A DNA stretch of 14,364 bases from Chlamydiia bacterium (GTDB lineage: Bacteria; Chlamydiota; Chlamydiia; Chlamydiales; SM23-39), in the NCBI GenBank assembly GCA_016194825.1, contig JACQAR010000064.1, forward strand, positions 1-14,364. Direction: 5' to 3'. Made by a program: the position numbers and the translations under genes. Shown in pieces: positions 14,287-14,364 of this stretch. Below the pieces are notes generated by a model, which saw only the letters and a program-made list of their open reading frames with translations, searched no databases and was not told the origin of the DNA. How positions within the stretch are numbered: position 1 is the first letter of the stretch; each line of letters begins with the position of its first letter.

Positions 14287-14364
14287 CGGGTTGGGCGAGG
14301 AAAAGGAACGGCAATGGCCACAAAAGGGCGATTTTCCCGGGTAAATGAGTTTTGCAATTGGCTC
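14183..14364. repeat. Long imperfect palindrome forming the clpB 3' end (continues to or beyond the window edge)
   Basis: The outer arms 14183-14218 and 14364-14329 match at 28 of 36 positions. The complementarity continues inward: bases near 14223-14238 pair with about 14310-14325 (TTTTGAGGCCAGTGCC against its near-complement). Two perfect hairpins lie inside: GTGGCAGC-AAA-GCTGCCAC (14241-14259) and CCAACCC-n5-GGGTTGG (14276-14294), the second carrying the clpB stop codon in its loop. The fold is a long stem topped by two arms. Because complementarity still holds at the last base of the window, the right boundary is unknown. Confidence 0.8.

Overview
The window looks like chromosome from a member of the Chlamydiae, probably an environmental or amoeba-associated lineage rather than a Chlamydiaceae pathogen. 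This is inference from gene content: a ParE/GyrB2-type topoisomerase, an NTT-like membrane transporter next to nucleotide enzymes, a protein with a chlamydial Inc-like N-terminal hairpin fused to a kinase domain, a long Pro/Ser/Lys-rich protein, and a ClpB about 30 residues longer than the roughly 867 residues I recall for chlamydial ClpB. No rRNA, tRNA, CRISPR array or transposase gene was seen.

Layout. 1-1597 (-) is the N-terminal part of topoisomerase subunit B, cut by the window edge. It is divergent from 1720-2883 (+), an atypical protein kinase with two N-terminal membrane segments, whose promoter is an almost perfect inverted repeat. The kinase converges on 2907-4082 (-), a disordered Pro-rich protein. 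A TauE/SafE-type permease (4181-4966, +) follows. Then come a transposon-like palindromic element (5040-5212), a 63-residue membrane-anchored protein (5238-5429, -), thiol peroxidase (5481-5987, +) and a second palindromic element (5992-6088).

6099-11545 (-) is a tight head-to-tail cluster, transcribed right to left: GMP reductase/IMPDH-like protein, SAMHD1/dGTPase-type HD phosphohydrolase, NTT/MFS-like transporter, malic enzyme. The last three are joined by a 4-bp overlap and a 6-bp gap. The first two are separated by a 165-bp imperfect palindrome that reaches from the stop codon of one into the start codon of the next. The set suggests purine or nucleotide interconversion and uptake in an intracellular parasite. 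ClpB (11593-14286, +) diverges from it.

The most unusual signal is a set of palindromic repeats. At 14183-14364 a palindrome of at least 182 bp supplies the last ~34 codons of clpB and the DNA after it. The two end sequences of that same element occur directly abutted at 8999-9038, in frame inside the N-terminal codons of the transporter gene. This resembles Rickettsia palindromic elements, which insert in frame into genes. Three further, probably distinct, palindromes occupy intergenic gaps.
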